A stretch of 48,581 nucleotides of DNA from Candidatus Nitrosopelagicus sp. (lineage in GTDB: Archaea > Thermoproteota > Nitrososphaeria > Nitrososphaerales > Nitrosopumilaceae): contig JAOMDR010000009.1 in the NCBI GenBank assembly GCA_028345575.1, forward strand, positions 1 to 48,581, written 5' to 3'. How positions within the stretch are numbered: the first letter of the stretch is position 1; every line of letters begins with the position of its first letter. This document shows, in pieces, positions 9,865 through 16,869 of the stretch. The notes beneath the pieces are model-generated. The model was not told the DNA's origin. It saw only the letters and a list, made by a program, of their open reading frames with translations, and did not search any database. A program made the translations under genes and the position numbers.

Positions 9865-10329
9865 ATGGTTCCAGATTTATCAATTGAGAATTCATTACAA
9901 CTTGTTTCTTCTGAATTAGAAAAACTCCGGCAATCCATCGAAGTCATCTCTAAAATTAATGAAAAAAGTATACCGGATATCGTCAATCTATATTATCACA
10001 TAGTCATGGTGCAAACTCTAGCCAAAAAACTCAAAAATGATTTTGAACCTTTTACTACATCTGAACATAAAAAGTTATTAGATAAAATAGAAGAGATTAA
10101 AAAATATTTGGCTGATAATTTTACTAAATCCCTTCATCCTGAAATATTAACTCAATTAACAAATTACATTCAAAATTCTACCGAAAGTCTCAAATTACTT
10201 GGACAAAATTCTGAACAAAAAACCAAAGAAACTATTGAGAAAGAGGCATTACTATACAAAAAATTACGTGAATTAATGAGTACAAAAGAATTTGTTGAAC
10301 AATATGAAATTGGTCTAAATAATGATTGA
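9865..10329 (+). CDS. helical protein of unknown function
   Basis: A 154-residue protein I do not recognise. It appears all-helical with heptad-like leucine and isoleucine spacing (SSELEKLRQSIEVISKIN, and LLDKIEEIKKYLADN) and a lysine/glutamate-rich C-terminal half. There is no signal peptide, membrane segment or metal motif. Its 3' end overlaps the next gene by eight bases, so the two are probably translated together. An AT-rich TATA-like stretch about 20-30 bases upstream suggests a leaderless mRNA. It may be a partner of the downstream methyltransferase-like protein (inference). Confidence 0.7.
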   Translation: MVPDLSIENSLQLVSSELEKLRQSIEVISKINEKSIPDIVNLYYHIVMVQTLAKKLKNDFEPFTTSEHKKLLDKIEEIKKYLADNFTKSLHPEILTQLTNYIQNSTESLKLLGQNSEQKTKETIEKEALLYKKLRELMSTKEFVEQYEIGLNND

Positions 10330-11143
10330 AACTATTTCTAAAAATCTTGTAAATCTAAAACAAGAATTCAGACGTGTTTATTGTGGAACTAGTCATGTTC
10401 AGGAAATCATGCCACTGAATGAATCTGATGATTTTCCCATTCCTCAAAATGATTTAGACTCTCTTCATATTTTTTTACAAAATAATTCTATTTACTATGA
10501 TAAATTTGAAACAAAAATTAAAGATGTAAATTGTATGATATATGAAGGTGACATTAACAAATATTGGTTAAACAGTATTGGACATGAATCTAGTACACAA
10601 CCATTTTCTCCAACATGGATGTTAACTGCTTACATAATTGCATCTATGGCAAAAATTCTAAATTATAAAGAAGTACTTGATATTGGTTCAGGAGATGGTC
10701 GTATTGCATACTGTGGAAAAATTTTAGGATTGAACGTATATGGAATTGAAATTGATAGTATGTTAGTTGATTTACAAAATCATATTTCTAAAAAAACAGT
10801 GATTAATTTTAATCCAATCTGTTCTGACGCAGTAAAGTTTGATTATGATTCTCTGAAATTATCTGAACCTGCATTCTTTATTGGCGGATTACCTCAAATG
10901 GGCGGTGATGTATTGGCAAGTAATATAATTTCAAATTTAAATAATAATCTAAAAGAAAAATCGTGTATGGTTTTGACTGGAAGCTATTCTGAAAAATATT
11001 CTATCAATGATACAAGAGATGGAGGGTGGAAAAAACTAATTGATGATAATAATCTTAAAGTAATTCAATCAAATTCCTTACCTACGGCGTGGAGCTTTAA
11101 TCAAACAAATGAAACACCATACATATTCACAAAATTTTCTTGA
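10322..11143 (+). CDS. SAM-dependent methyltransferase-like protein
   Basis: A 273-residue protein with a Rossmann-type SAM-binding motif in its middle, VLDIGSGDGRIAYCGKILG (about 120-138), followed by an acidic strand end YGIEIDS. About 100 residues precede the motif and contain no recognised domain. No NPPY or DPPY catalytic motif is present; the comparable strand reads FFIGGLPQMGG. The target is therefore not predictable. It starts at ATG 10322 inside the end of the helical-protein gene. Likely a lineage-specific two-gene operon. Confidence 0.72.
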   Translation: MIETISKNLVNLKQEFRRVYCGTSHVQEIMPLNESDDFPIPQNDLDSLHIFLQNNSIYYDKFETKIKDVNCMIYEGDINKYWLNSIGHESSTQPFSPTWMLTAYIIASMAKILNYKEVLDIGSGDGRIAYCGKILGLNVYGIEIDSMLVDLQNHISKKTVINFNPICSDAVKFDYDSLKLSEPAFFIGGLPQMGGDVLASNIISNLNNNLKEKSCMVLTGSYSEKYSINDTRDGGWKKLIDDNNLKVIQSNSLPTAWSFNQTNETPYIFTKFS

Positions 11144-11157
11144 TATTAAAAAAAATC

Positions 11158-11173
11158 TGTAATGCCGGGGGTG
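11158..11173 (+). repeat. 16-bp copy of the tRNA-Met 3' end region (distal copy)
   Basis: TGTAATGCCGGGGGTG is identical to 12625-12640, which covers the 3' acceptor strand of the tRNA-Met gene and five bases beyond it. The two direct copies flank the cupredoxin gene in the arrangement expected of att sites at a tRNA 3' end. No integrase gene lies between them. Confidence 0.6.
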
Positions 11174-11317
11174 TGCCAAAAACGTTAGTGTGCAAACCTA
11201 CTACTCATTTGATCAACTTTGACCACTTTTCGTGAGGGATACTGTTTTCAAAACTGGTCACTTTACATTCTCTGAAATCTTTAACTCATACCTAAATCCT
11301 AAATCTTTATCTTCGTG

Positions 11318-12603
11318 ATGAGGATCCGATCAATACGAAACACATACTGATACTCTCAATAATTTTCACTTTTGCTATTGGACTTTATGCAACACCTGAT
11401 GCATTTGCTGCAACATATACGGTTGAAAATGCACAAGGTTCAGGAACACCTGGATGTGAACCTGATTGTTTCATTCCACGTACAATTTTCATTGGTTTAG
11501 ATGATACGGTTACATTTGTAAACAATGATTCCGCAGCTCATACTTCAACAAGTGGTACACCGTCTGGAGGTCCTGATGGCTATTGGGATAGCTCACTAGT
11601 CATGTCAGGTGGATCATATACAACTCCTATACTTTTTGATGTTAGTGCAGAGGTTGATGTTGGTAGCGTTTTACCATATTTTTGTATGGTGCATCCATGG
11701 ATGATAGGAGAGGTAATAATTACTCTGGATGAATTTGTTGCAGAAGGAAATGAAACTTCACAAGAACAAGAACAAGAACCAACACAAACAATATCCTCGA
11801 ATGTAGTCGAAAATGCAGCAGGTTCTTCAACACCTGGATGTGAACCTGATTGTTTCATTCCTGCAACATTAACAATTTCTTCTGGCGAAACTGTAACTTT
11901 TTCAAACAATGATTCGGCAGCACACACATCTACAGCTGGTACTCCAGCAGATGGGCCAAGTGGTGCATGGGACAGTTCACTAGTAATGATGGGGACTGCA
12001 TACACAACTCCAATATTAGATGCAGGAACATATCCTTACTACTGTATGGTACATCCATGGATGTTAGGAACAATAATTGTTGGTGATGGTGGTACAACAA
12101 CTACTTCACAAGCAGAATCTTCACAAGTAGAAGATGATACTGCAGCAAGAATTGCAGCAGCAGAAGCAGCAGCTGCAGCCGCAGAAGCAGAAGCTGCAGC
12201 CGCAGAAGCAGAAGCTGCAGCAAGAATTGCAGAAGCAGAATCTGCAGCAAGAATTGCAGCAGCAGAAGCGGCAGCGCAAGCAGCTGAAGCAGCATCACAA
12301 CAAGCAATTTCAGAATTATCTGTTAATGAAAAGATAGAGATTACAATGGACTTTACAAATGATTCAGAAGTTCAACAATCATTTGCACTAATTGTACAGA
12401 TTAAAGATTCAACTAACACCACAATTTCATTATCACACGTTACTGGAATGTTAGGTGCTGGTCAAACATTAGACCAAGTATTATCATACACGCCATCTGA
12501 ATCGGGAAGTTACACTGTTGAGAAATTTTTATGGAATGATTTCTCAAATCCTACTGCACTAACTGATGAAAAAGAATCGTTTACACTAACTGTTATTGAA
12601 TAA
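11318..12603 (+). CDS. secreted double-cupredoxin protein with Ala-rich coiled coil; start disrupted
   Basis: Probable exported type 1 copper protein of about 428 residues. In the frame ending at 12603 there is a hydrophobic signal peptide (LILSIIFTFAIGLYA, ending DAFAA), two cupredoxin domains, each with GCEPDCFIP, NNDSAAHTS and the ligand motif CMVHPWM, an Ala/Glu coiled coil (about 12141-12306), and a C-terminal beta domain. That frame has no ATG, GTG or TTG between an upstream stop and 11602, and starting at 11602 would delete most of domain 1. ATG 11318 lies upstream in another frame (MRIRSIRN); one extra A in the AAA at 11338-11340 would join them. So this is a frameshift (real or assembly error) or a non-standard start. 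Probably periplasmic electron transfer or copper handling. Confidence 0.8.
11446..11861 (+). repeat. duplicated cupredoxin coding segments
   Basis: The segments 11446-11477 and 11830-11861 are identical over 32 bases and begin the two cupredoxin domains at the same relative place. Similarity continues at protein level to the end of each domain (VHPWM). Recent duplication or gene conversion is the likely cause. Confidence 0.85.
12141..12306 (+). repeat. Ala/Glu coiled-coil low-complexity segment
   Basis: Codes for repeated AAAEAEA and ARIAEAE units between the second cupredoxin domain and the C-terminal domain. It contains a perfect tandem pair of 21-base units at 12172-12192 and 12193-12213. 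Long open frames on other strands here are artefacts of this composition. Confidence 0.8.
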
Positions 12604-12624
12604 GAGTGGGTTTTAGCATTATAG

Positions 12625-12640
12625 TGTAATGCCGGGGGTG
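12625..12640 (+). repeat. 16-bp repeat at the tRNA-Met 3' end (proximal copy)
   Basis: TGTAATGCCGGGGGTG, same sequence and orientation as 11158-11173. It spans the tRNA discriminator, acceptor 3' strand and first T-stem bases. Confidence 0.6.
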
Positions 12641-12745
12641 GGTTTCGAACCCACGACCTCCAGATTATGAGTATTGCCTTCTATGGAAGAACCGTTAGAG
12701 TTTACCATTCGAACTGGCACTCTAACCAGGCTGAGCTACCCCGGC
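12630..12745 (-). tRNA. tRNA-Met (CAT), elongator type, with a 41-nt intron in the anticodon stem
   Basis: On the minus strand the acceptor stem GCCGGGG (12745-12739) pairs with CCCCGGC (12637-12631), discriminator A at 12630, no encoded CCA. The D arm is GCTC..GAGT and the T arm is GTGGG-TTCGAAA-CCCAC. Removing 12673-12713 gives the anticodon arm CCAGA-CTCATAA-TCTGG, anticodon CAT, with T33 in place. Mature length is 75. The intron lies between positions 30 and 31, not the canonical 37/38. The stem CCAGA/TCTGG lacks the three G-C pairs of initiator tRNA, so this is elongator Met; tRNA-Ile2 (CAT) is a less likely alternative. Confidence 0.93.
12673..12713 (-). other. non-canonical tRNA intron (position 30/31)
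   Basis: The junctions fit a bulge-helix-bulge: central helix TGCC/GGCA, 5' bulge AG^T, 3' bulge AT^A, outer helix GAG/CTC. The inner helix is less regular (TTC/GAA then ATGG/CCAT). Cutting after the second base of each bulge restores a perfect anticodon arm. The intron also holds ACTCTAAC, complementary to GTTAGAGT in the D arm. Confidence 0.85.
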
Positions 12746-12784
12746 ATGAATTTTATCTAAGAATATGGCAATTAAATGTTAAAA

Positions 12785-14455
12785 TCAATAATGTTTTGAG
12801 ACATTTTGCCATGACTCATTTTCTGACTTTACCCACAGGAATTTTTTCTGCAATGCAGATGTATAGAGTTTCTCCCAATCTGCTGTTACTTCATCTGTCC
12901 ATGATTTGAAAATTCGTGGGTCGATATAGTTTCTTAATGATGTGCCAAGATTATAATCTCTTGTCTTTTCTGTAAGGTCTAATTGTAATTTTAATTTCTC
13001 CACTCTTTCTTTTTGCTTCGTTTTTGATTTTTTGATCATCTGTTTAATTTTTGAAATTCGCTCTTTTCTTTTCTTTTCTTGAGCATCTGTTTTGGTCTTT
13101 GTAGTTTCTGCTTTCTTCAATGTTTCTTCATTTTTCTCCCAAGGTGTTGCTTTCTCTGCCACTTTTAGTGTATCACGCTTTTTTTGAAGAGATTGTTCAA
13201 ATGTTTTAGGAATTGTTCTCTTATGATTGCACATTTTGGCAGCTTCTAGATTTGCAAGCTTTGCGTGATAAAGCTTCTCCATTTGGGAACTTTTTTTGAT
13301 ATCTCCATTATCGTTAAGATATTTTGATACAACTGTGGATGCACTAAATGTTCTGAAAACTTTTGCAGTCAATCCATTTACAACGGTTTTATAATATTCG
13401 TTAACATCTCTTGATGTCAAATTACCAAAAATTTCATCGGTTGGTTTAATTTTTAATGTTAATTCCTTAAGATTTTCATGGAATTGTTTATCATTGTTAA
13501 TTGCTGGAACTGTTTCTTGCCATCTTACACTATCTTTTCCAAGAAAATCAAATTTTATTGCATCTGATGTTAATGTCACATGTTCTTTTCTTAATGTAGT
13601 CGCTCCCACGGTATCTGCTTCTTCTGGATCTTTTTCATCTCCTACTCTCATTGCGGTACGATAAATTAACCAACATACTGTAGATATTCTTCTAACTTTT
13701 GCATCCTTACTTCCCATATCTTTAACAATTTTATTTTTTACCGTTTCAATTTCTCCTGCGAGCATTTTTGCTTTGTCATACTTTGCCTTGTCTCTATCTT
13801 GTTTTATTCCCGCTGTATCTGCTAACCATACATATTTTCTTTTTTGTGTTAGATAATCTGTCCAGCTTGCCATCCACATTGATTCTTTATCATGAACAAT
13901 TTTACCCCAATCTCCATTTGGAACTTTTGCTTCTTTACCCAGGTTTAAGGTGACATCTTTTGATGTAACTTTTGGTTTCCATTTACCGCGTAGAGGATGT
14001 TCCCCTCTGCCTATGAAGATACCGGGAGGTTCTGCCATGTAATTTGCAATTTCAACTTCCTTGCCATCCATCTTACCTTTTCCAAACTTTTCTTTCATCT
14101 CCTCTCTCAATTCTTTACGTTTTAGAGCAAGTGCCTTTTTTTGTTCTTTTGTTAGAAGTTCTTTTGCGTCTTTTTCTTTATCTACCAAATTAAACGCATT
14201 TTTAAAATCAATTTCTCCTAATTCTAATTTCTTATATTTACTACCAAACGTTTTTGCAAAGTCTGAAACAAAATTTTTCTGAAAAACTTTGTCTTGTGCG
14301 TATGGTGTATCTTTTTTCTTTGCCCATTGGTAAATCATCTCTTCTTGTTTAATGTCTAAATCTACACTTTCACCTTTGATCTTAATTTTGATTTTTTTTG
14401 TTTCAAAATCTGGCGGAAATAGTATGCCATTGTGTTCTAATTTTTTCCATTTCAT
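12785..14455 (-). CDS. DNA topoisomerase IB (eukaryotic type)
   Basis: Type IB topoisomerase of 556 residues that relaxes supercoils by a 3'-phosphotyrosyl nick. Among archaea this is a marker of Thaumarchaeota and close relatives. It has the N-terminal core (HNGILFPPDF), a conserved central core (WMASWTDYLTQKRKYVWLAD, then ICWLIYRTAMRVG-like catalytic segment), a long Lys/Glu-rich helical linker (about 400-490), and the C-terminal catalytic motif SLRNYIDPRI with active-site Tyr510. The minus-strand promoter has a TATATA-like element about 50 bases before the ATG, so a short leader of roughly 20 bases is likely. Confidence 0.96.
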   Translation of the reverse strand: MKWKKLEHNGILFPPDFETKKIKIKIKGESVDLDIKQEEMIYQWAKKKDTPYAQDKVFQKNFVSDFAKTFGSKYKKLELGEIDFKNAFNLVDKEKDAKELLTKEQKKALALKRKELREEMKEKFGKGKMDGKEVEIANYMAEPPGIFIGRGEHPLRGKWKPKVTSKDVTLNLGKEAKVPNGDWGKIVHDKESMWMASWTDYLTQKRKYVWLADTAGIKQDRDKAKYDKAKMLAGEIETVKNKIVKDMGSKDAKVRRISTVCWLIYRTAMRVGDEKDPEEADTVGATTLRKEHVTLTSDAIKFDFLGKDSVRWQETVPAINNDKQFHENLKELTLKIKPTDEIFGNLTSRDVNEYYKTVVNGLTAKVFRTFSASTVVSKYLNDNGDIKKSSQMEKLYHAKLANLEAAKMCNHKRTIPKTFEQSLQKKRDTLKVAEKATPWEKNEETLKKAETTKTKTDAQEKKRKERISKIKQMIKKSKTKQKERVEKLKLQLDLTEKTRDYNLGTSLRNYIDPRIFKSWTDEVTADWEKLYTSALQKKFLWVKSENESWQNVSKHY

Positions 14456-14521
14456 TATAATTTACAATCCTACGGACTTTGACAAAAATCAATCTTTGGC
14501 GTATATATTCTAATCTGGGGG

Positions 14522-15355
14522 TTATTCCCCATACAGTTCTTTTTTTAGATAATTTTCAAATTCAATATCTGTTTTCATTTTTTTTGCTTCTAAAAACATC
14601 GCTGCATCATTTCCAACTACATATCTTGGTAGAGGTTTTTCTTCTTTCAGTGATTTTATTATCACATTTGCAACTTCTTTTGGAGGTGTTCCCATTTCTG
14701 CCATCATTTTAACACCTGAAATCACTTTTATTGTAATATCTCTATAGACATCACTTTCATCTGCTTTCTTCGCTGTTCTCATTGAATCAAAAAAGTTTGT
14801 TTTTATTACTCCTGGTTCGATAATTATGACATTTACTCCAAACGGTCCAAGCTCATACCTTAGAGATTCTGATAAGCCTTCTATCGCAAATTTTGAACTA
14901 ATGTATGCTGTTGAAACCGGAAAGCCTATTCTTCCTGCAATTGAACTTATGTTAACTATGTTGCCAGTTCCTTGTTTTCTCATAATAGGTGCAATTTTCT
15001 GAATCATTCTAACTACTGAAAAAAAGTTTGTCTCGAATTGCTCTCTAAATTCTTTCATCGAAACATCTTCTGCGGTTCCCCATATTCCCCATCCTGCATT
15101 ATTTACTAATACATCAATTCTTTGTTTTTCGTCAATAATTGTTTTTATTGCATCTTCTACAGATTCTTCATTATCTACGTCTAATTCTATTACTTTGAGA
15201 GGAAGATTTTCATTTTCTGCAATCTTTTTTATTTCATCTGCTTTTGTTAAATCCCTCATTGTTGCATATGTAAAATATCCTTCTCTTGCTAATGACAGTG
15301 ATGTTTCATACCCGATACCACTTGAACTGCCTGTAACTACTGCAACCTTTTCCAT
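14522..15355 (-). CDS. short-chain dehydrogenase/reductase
   Basis: Classical SDR of 277 residues from the preferred ATG 15355 (MEKVAVVTGSSSGIGYE). A start 20 codons upstream would place a polar tail before the Rossmann fold and is less likely. Motifs: TGSSSGIG nucleotide-binding, NNAGWG, and a catalytic Ser...YxxxK as NISSIAGR...AYISSKFA. The segment IIEPGVIKTNFFDSM follows the family pattern. NADP preference and substrate cannot be assigned. Single gene, divergent from the small basic protein gene at 15450. Confidence 0.88.
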   Translation of the reverse strand: MEKVAVVTGSSSGIGYETSLSLAREGYFTYATMRDLTKADEIKKIAENENLPLKVIELDVDNEESVEDAIKTIIDEKQRIDVLVNNAGWGIWGTAEDVSMKEFREQFETNFFSVVRMIQKIAPIMRKQGTGNIVNISSIAGRIGFPVSTAYISSKFAIEGLSESLRYELGPFGVNVIIIEPGVIKTNFFDSMRTAKKADESDVYRDITIKVISGVKMMAEMGTPPKEVANVIIKSLKEEKPLPRYVVGNDAAMFLEAKKMKTDIEFENYLKKELYGE

Positions 15356-15449
15356 ATTGTTCTGTCTGGCTATCTCTGTAATAGTCTTATTCTTGGCACT
15401 ATGTTCATAAAACAAAAAAGGTTATCTACAATGTTTGCCTCAACGCATT

Positions 15450-15644
15450 ATGGCAGGTTATACATCCGATGTGGCTAAAAGCCATAAAAAATTCACAACT
15501 GCATTAAATCGTGCAAAAACTAGACAATCATGTCTTAATGCATACTGGAAGCATAAGAAAGAACATGAAAATCTTCTTAAAAAACACTTGAAAGAAGAAT
15601 TAGCAGAAGTGAACAAGAAAAAGGCAAAGATCCCTTATCGTTAA
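15450..15644 (+). CDS. small basic helical protein, unknown function
   Basis: A 64-residue, strongly basic protein from ATG 15450 (MAGYTSDVAKSHKKFTTALN); a TTG five codons earlier is an alternative. It is rich in Lys, His and Glu and predicted helical, with KHKKEHENLLKKHLKEELAE resembling a short coiled coil. There is no zinc or membrane motif. A clear hairpin and T-rich terminator directly follows the stop, which supports a real transcript. A nucleic-acid-binding role is possible but only inferred from charge. Confidence 0.65.
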   Translation: MAGYTSDVAKSHKKFTTALNRAKTRQSCLNAYWKHKKEHENLLKKHLKEELAEVNKKKAKIPYR

Positions 15645-15645
15645 C

Positions 15646-15680
15646 TGTAATGATAAAACATTACATCTTTTCTTTTTACT
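15646..15680 (+). terminator. hairpin plus T-rich terminator
   Basis: Stem TGTAATG (15646-15652) and CATTACA (15659-15665) around the loop ATAAAA, followed by TCTTTTCTTTTT. It begins one base after the stop of the small basic protein gene. Confidence 0.6.
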
Positions 15681-15715
15681 CAAATTTTAAGTAATCATGC
15701 ATAGAGAATCATTTA

Positions 15716-16492
15716 ATGAAAAAAATTGTTTTTGATAAAATATATAACAAAAGTTGTCTTGAAGGAATGAAATTAATGGATAAAAATAAAATCGATCTAA
15801 TAATCACTGATCCTCCATTCGCTATTAATTTTAAAGCAAAAAAAGCAAATTACAATAGAAAAGGTTCCAATGTTATAGAGGGATATAATGAAATCTCACC
15901 TGAAAATTATTATCAATTTAGTTATGATTGGATTTCTGAAGCTAATAGAATATTGAAAGAATCAGGAAGTATGTACATCTTTTCAGGTTGGAATAATTTA
16001 AAAGATATTTTGATTGCAATTGATAATGTTGGTTTAACTGTAGTTAATCATATAATTTGGAAATATCAATTCGGTGTTGTCACAAAAAATAAATTTGTCA
16101 CCTCTCATTATCATTGTCTTTATGTATGTAAAAATCCTAAAAAAAGAAAATTTTATTCATTTTCGAGATATGGTAAAAATGAAAAATCTGATGACGGTCA
16201 TAGTCTTCATTATAGAGATAAAGAAGATGTTTGGGAAATTAAGCGTGAATATTGGACTGGTGAAGATAAAACACCCACAAAATTACCTGCTGAAATAATT
16301 AAAAAAATTATGATGTATTCTAGTAAAAAACATGATATCGTATTTGATCCATTTCTTGGATCTGGTCAAGTTGCAGTAGTTGGAAAAATGTTAGATAGAC
16401 GTTTTTGTGGATTTGAAATTGTTAAAGAATATTATAATTTTGCACAAAAACGATTACGAAAAAATGTATATAGATTTAGTAAAAAGAATTAG
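15716..16492 (+). CDS. DNA methyltransferase, beta class (N4-cytosine or N6-adenine)
   Basis: A 258-residue amino-methyltransferase acting on DNA. The catalytic motif IV, TDPPF (31-35), comes before the SAM-binding motif I, FDPFLGSGQ (210-218), the order of beta-class enzymes. DPPF does not decide between N6-adenine and N4-cytosine. There is no CcrM-like C-terminal extension. No restriction endonuclease or specificity subunit is adjacent: neighbours are the small basic protein and the convergent tatA, whose 3' end it overlaps by four bases. A solitary regulatory or protective methylase is likely. Its composition resembles the surrounding genes. Confidence 0.88.
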   Translation: MKKIVFDKIYNKSCLEGMKLMDKNKIDLIITDPPFAINFKAKKANYNRKGSNVIEGYNEISPENYYQFSYDWISEANRILKESGSMYIFSGWNNLKDILIAIDNVGLTVVNHIIWKYQFGVVTKNKFVTSHYHCLYVCKNPKKRKFYSFSRYGKNEKSDDGHSLHYRDKEDVWEIKREYWTGEDKTPTKLPAEIIKKIMMYSSKKHDIVFDPFLGSGQVAVVGKMLDRRFCGFEIVKEYYNFAQKRLRKNVYRFSKKN

Positions 16493-16845
16493 TTTTTAAA
16501 TTTATTTTCTGAACTACTTTCTTGAGGTCCAAACTTTGCATCAATAGCATTTTTTAATTCAACATCTGATTTATTCTCTACATTAATTCTCAATGTTTGT
16601 GCCATTCTTTCTAATTTTTGTCTCTCTGTTTGTACTGGTCCGTCAATTGTGGGATTATCCGGTTCAGTTTTTGTCATATCATTAATTTGATTCTGCATTT
16701 CAGTTTTTGCCTTGTTATATTCACCTACCATCTTTCCAATCTTTTTTCCAGCTTCAGGAAGTTTGTTAGTTCCAAATAACAAAATTAATGCAGCGAAAAT
16801 AATTATCATCCACTCACTTCCCATAATATTTAGAAAATATTCCAT
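16489..16845 (-). CDS. tatA: Sec-independent protein translocase component TatA/TatB
   Basis: Membrane pore-forming or docking subunit of the twin-arginine pathway that exports folded, often cofactor-bearing, proteins. A single N-terminal membrane helix (WMIIIFAALILLFG) is followed by the hallmark FGTNKLPEAGKKIGK and an amphipathic helix, then a polar tail of about 70 residues. The start is taken as ATG 16845 (MEYFLNIMG); GTG 16854 would add three residues. It lies 15 bases after the MFS gene in the same direction, so it is probably the last gene of an operon. Confidence 0.9.
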   Translation of the reverse strand: MEYFLNIMGSEWMIIIFAALILLFGTNKLPEAGKKIGKMVGEYNKAKTEMQNQINDMTKTEPDNPTIDGPVQTERQKLERMAQTLRINVENKSDVELKNAIDAKFGPQESSSENKFKN

Positions 16846-16869
16846 GTTTGTCACTAATCTGTTTTAAAA

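Noticed and set aside
11244-11254. GTTTT-C-AAAAC palindrome upstream of the cupredoxin gene
   Set aside because: Short, AT-rich and not placed relative to an identifiable TATA box; likely chance in this composition.
11315-11350. Possible C/D-box guide RNA (GTGATGA followed by CTGA)
   Set aside because: Only one C-like and one D-like box are present, without the C'/D' pair or terminal stem, and the segment overlaps the cupredoxin start region.
12101-12337. Open frames rich in Leu or Gln on other frames of the Ala-rich segment
   Set aside because: They result from the GCA/GAA repeat composition of the coiled-coil coding region and have no independent support.
11602-12603. ATG 11602 as the start of the cupredoxin gene
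   Set aside because: The same frame upstream encodes a signal peptide and most of the first copper domain, including its GCEPDCFIP and AAHTS motifs, so this start would truncate the protein. A disrupted upstream start is the better reading.
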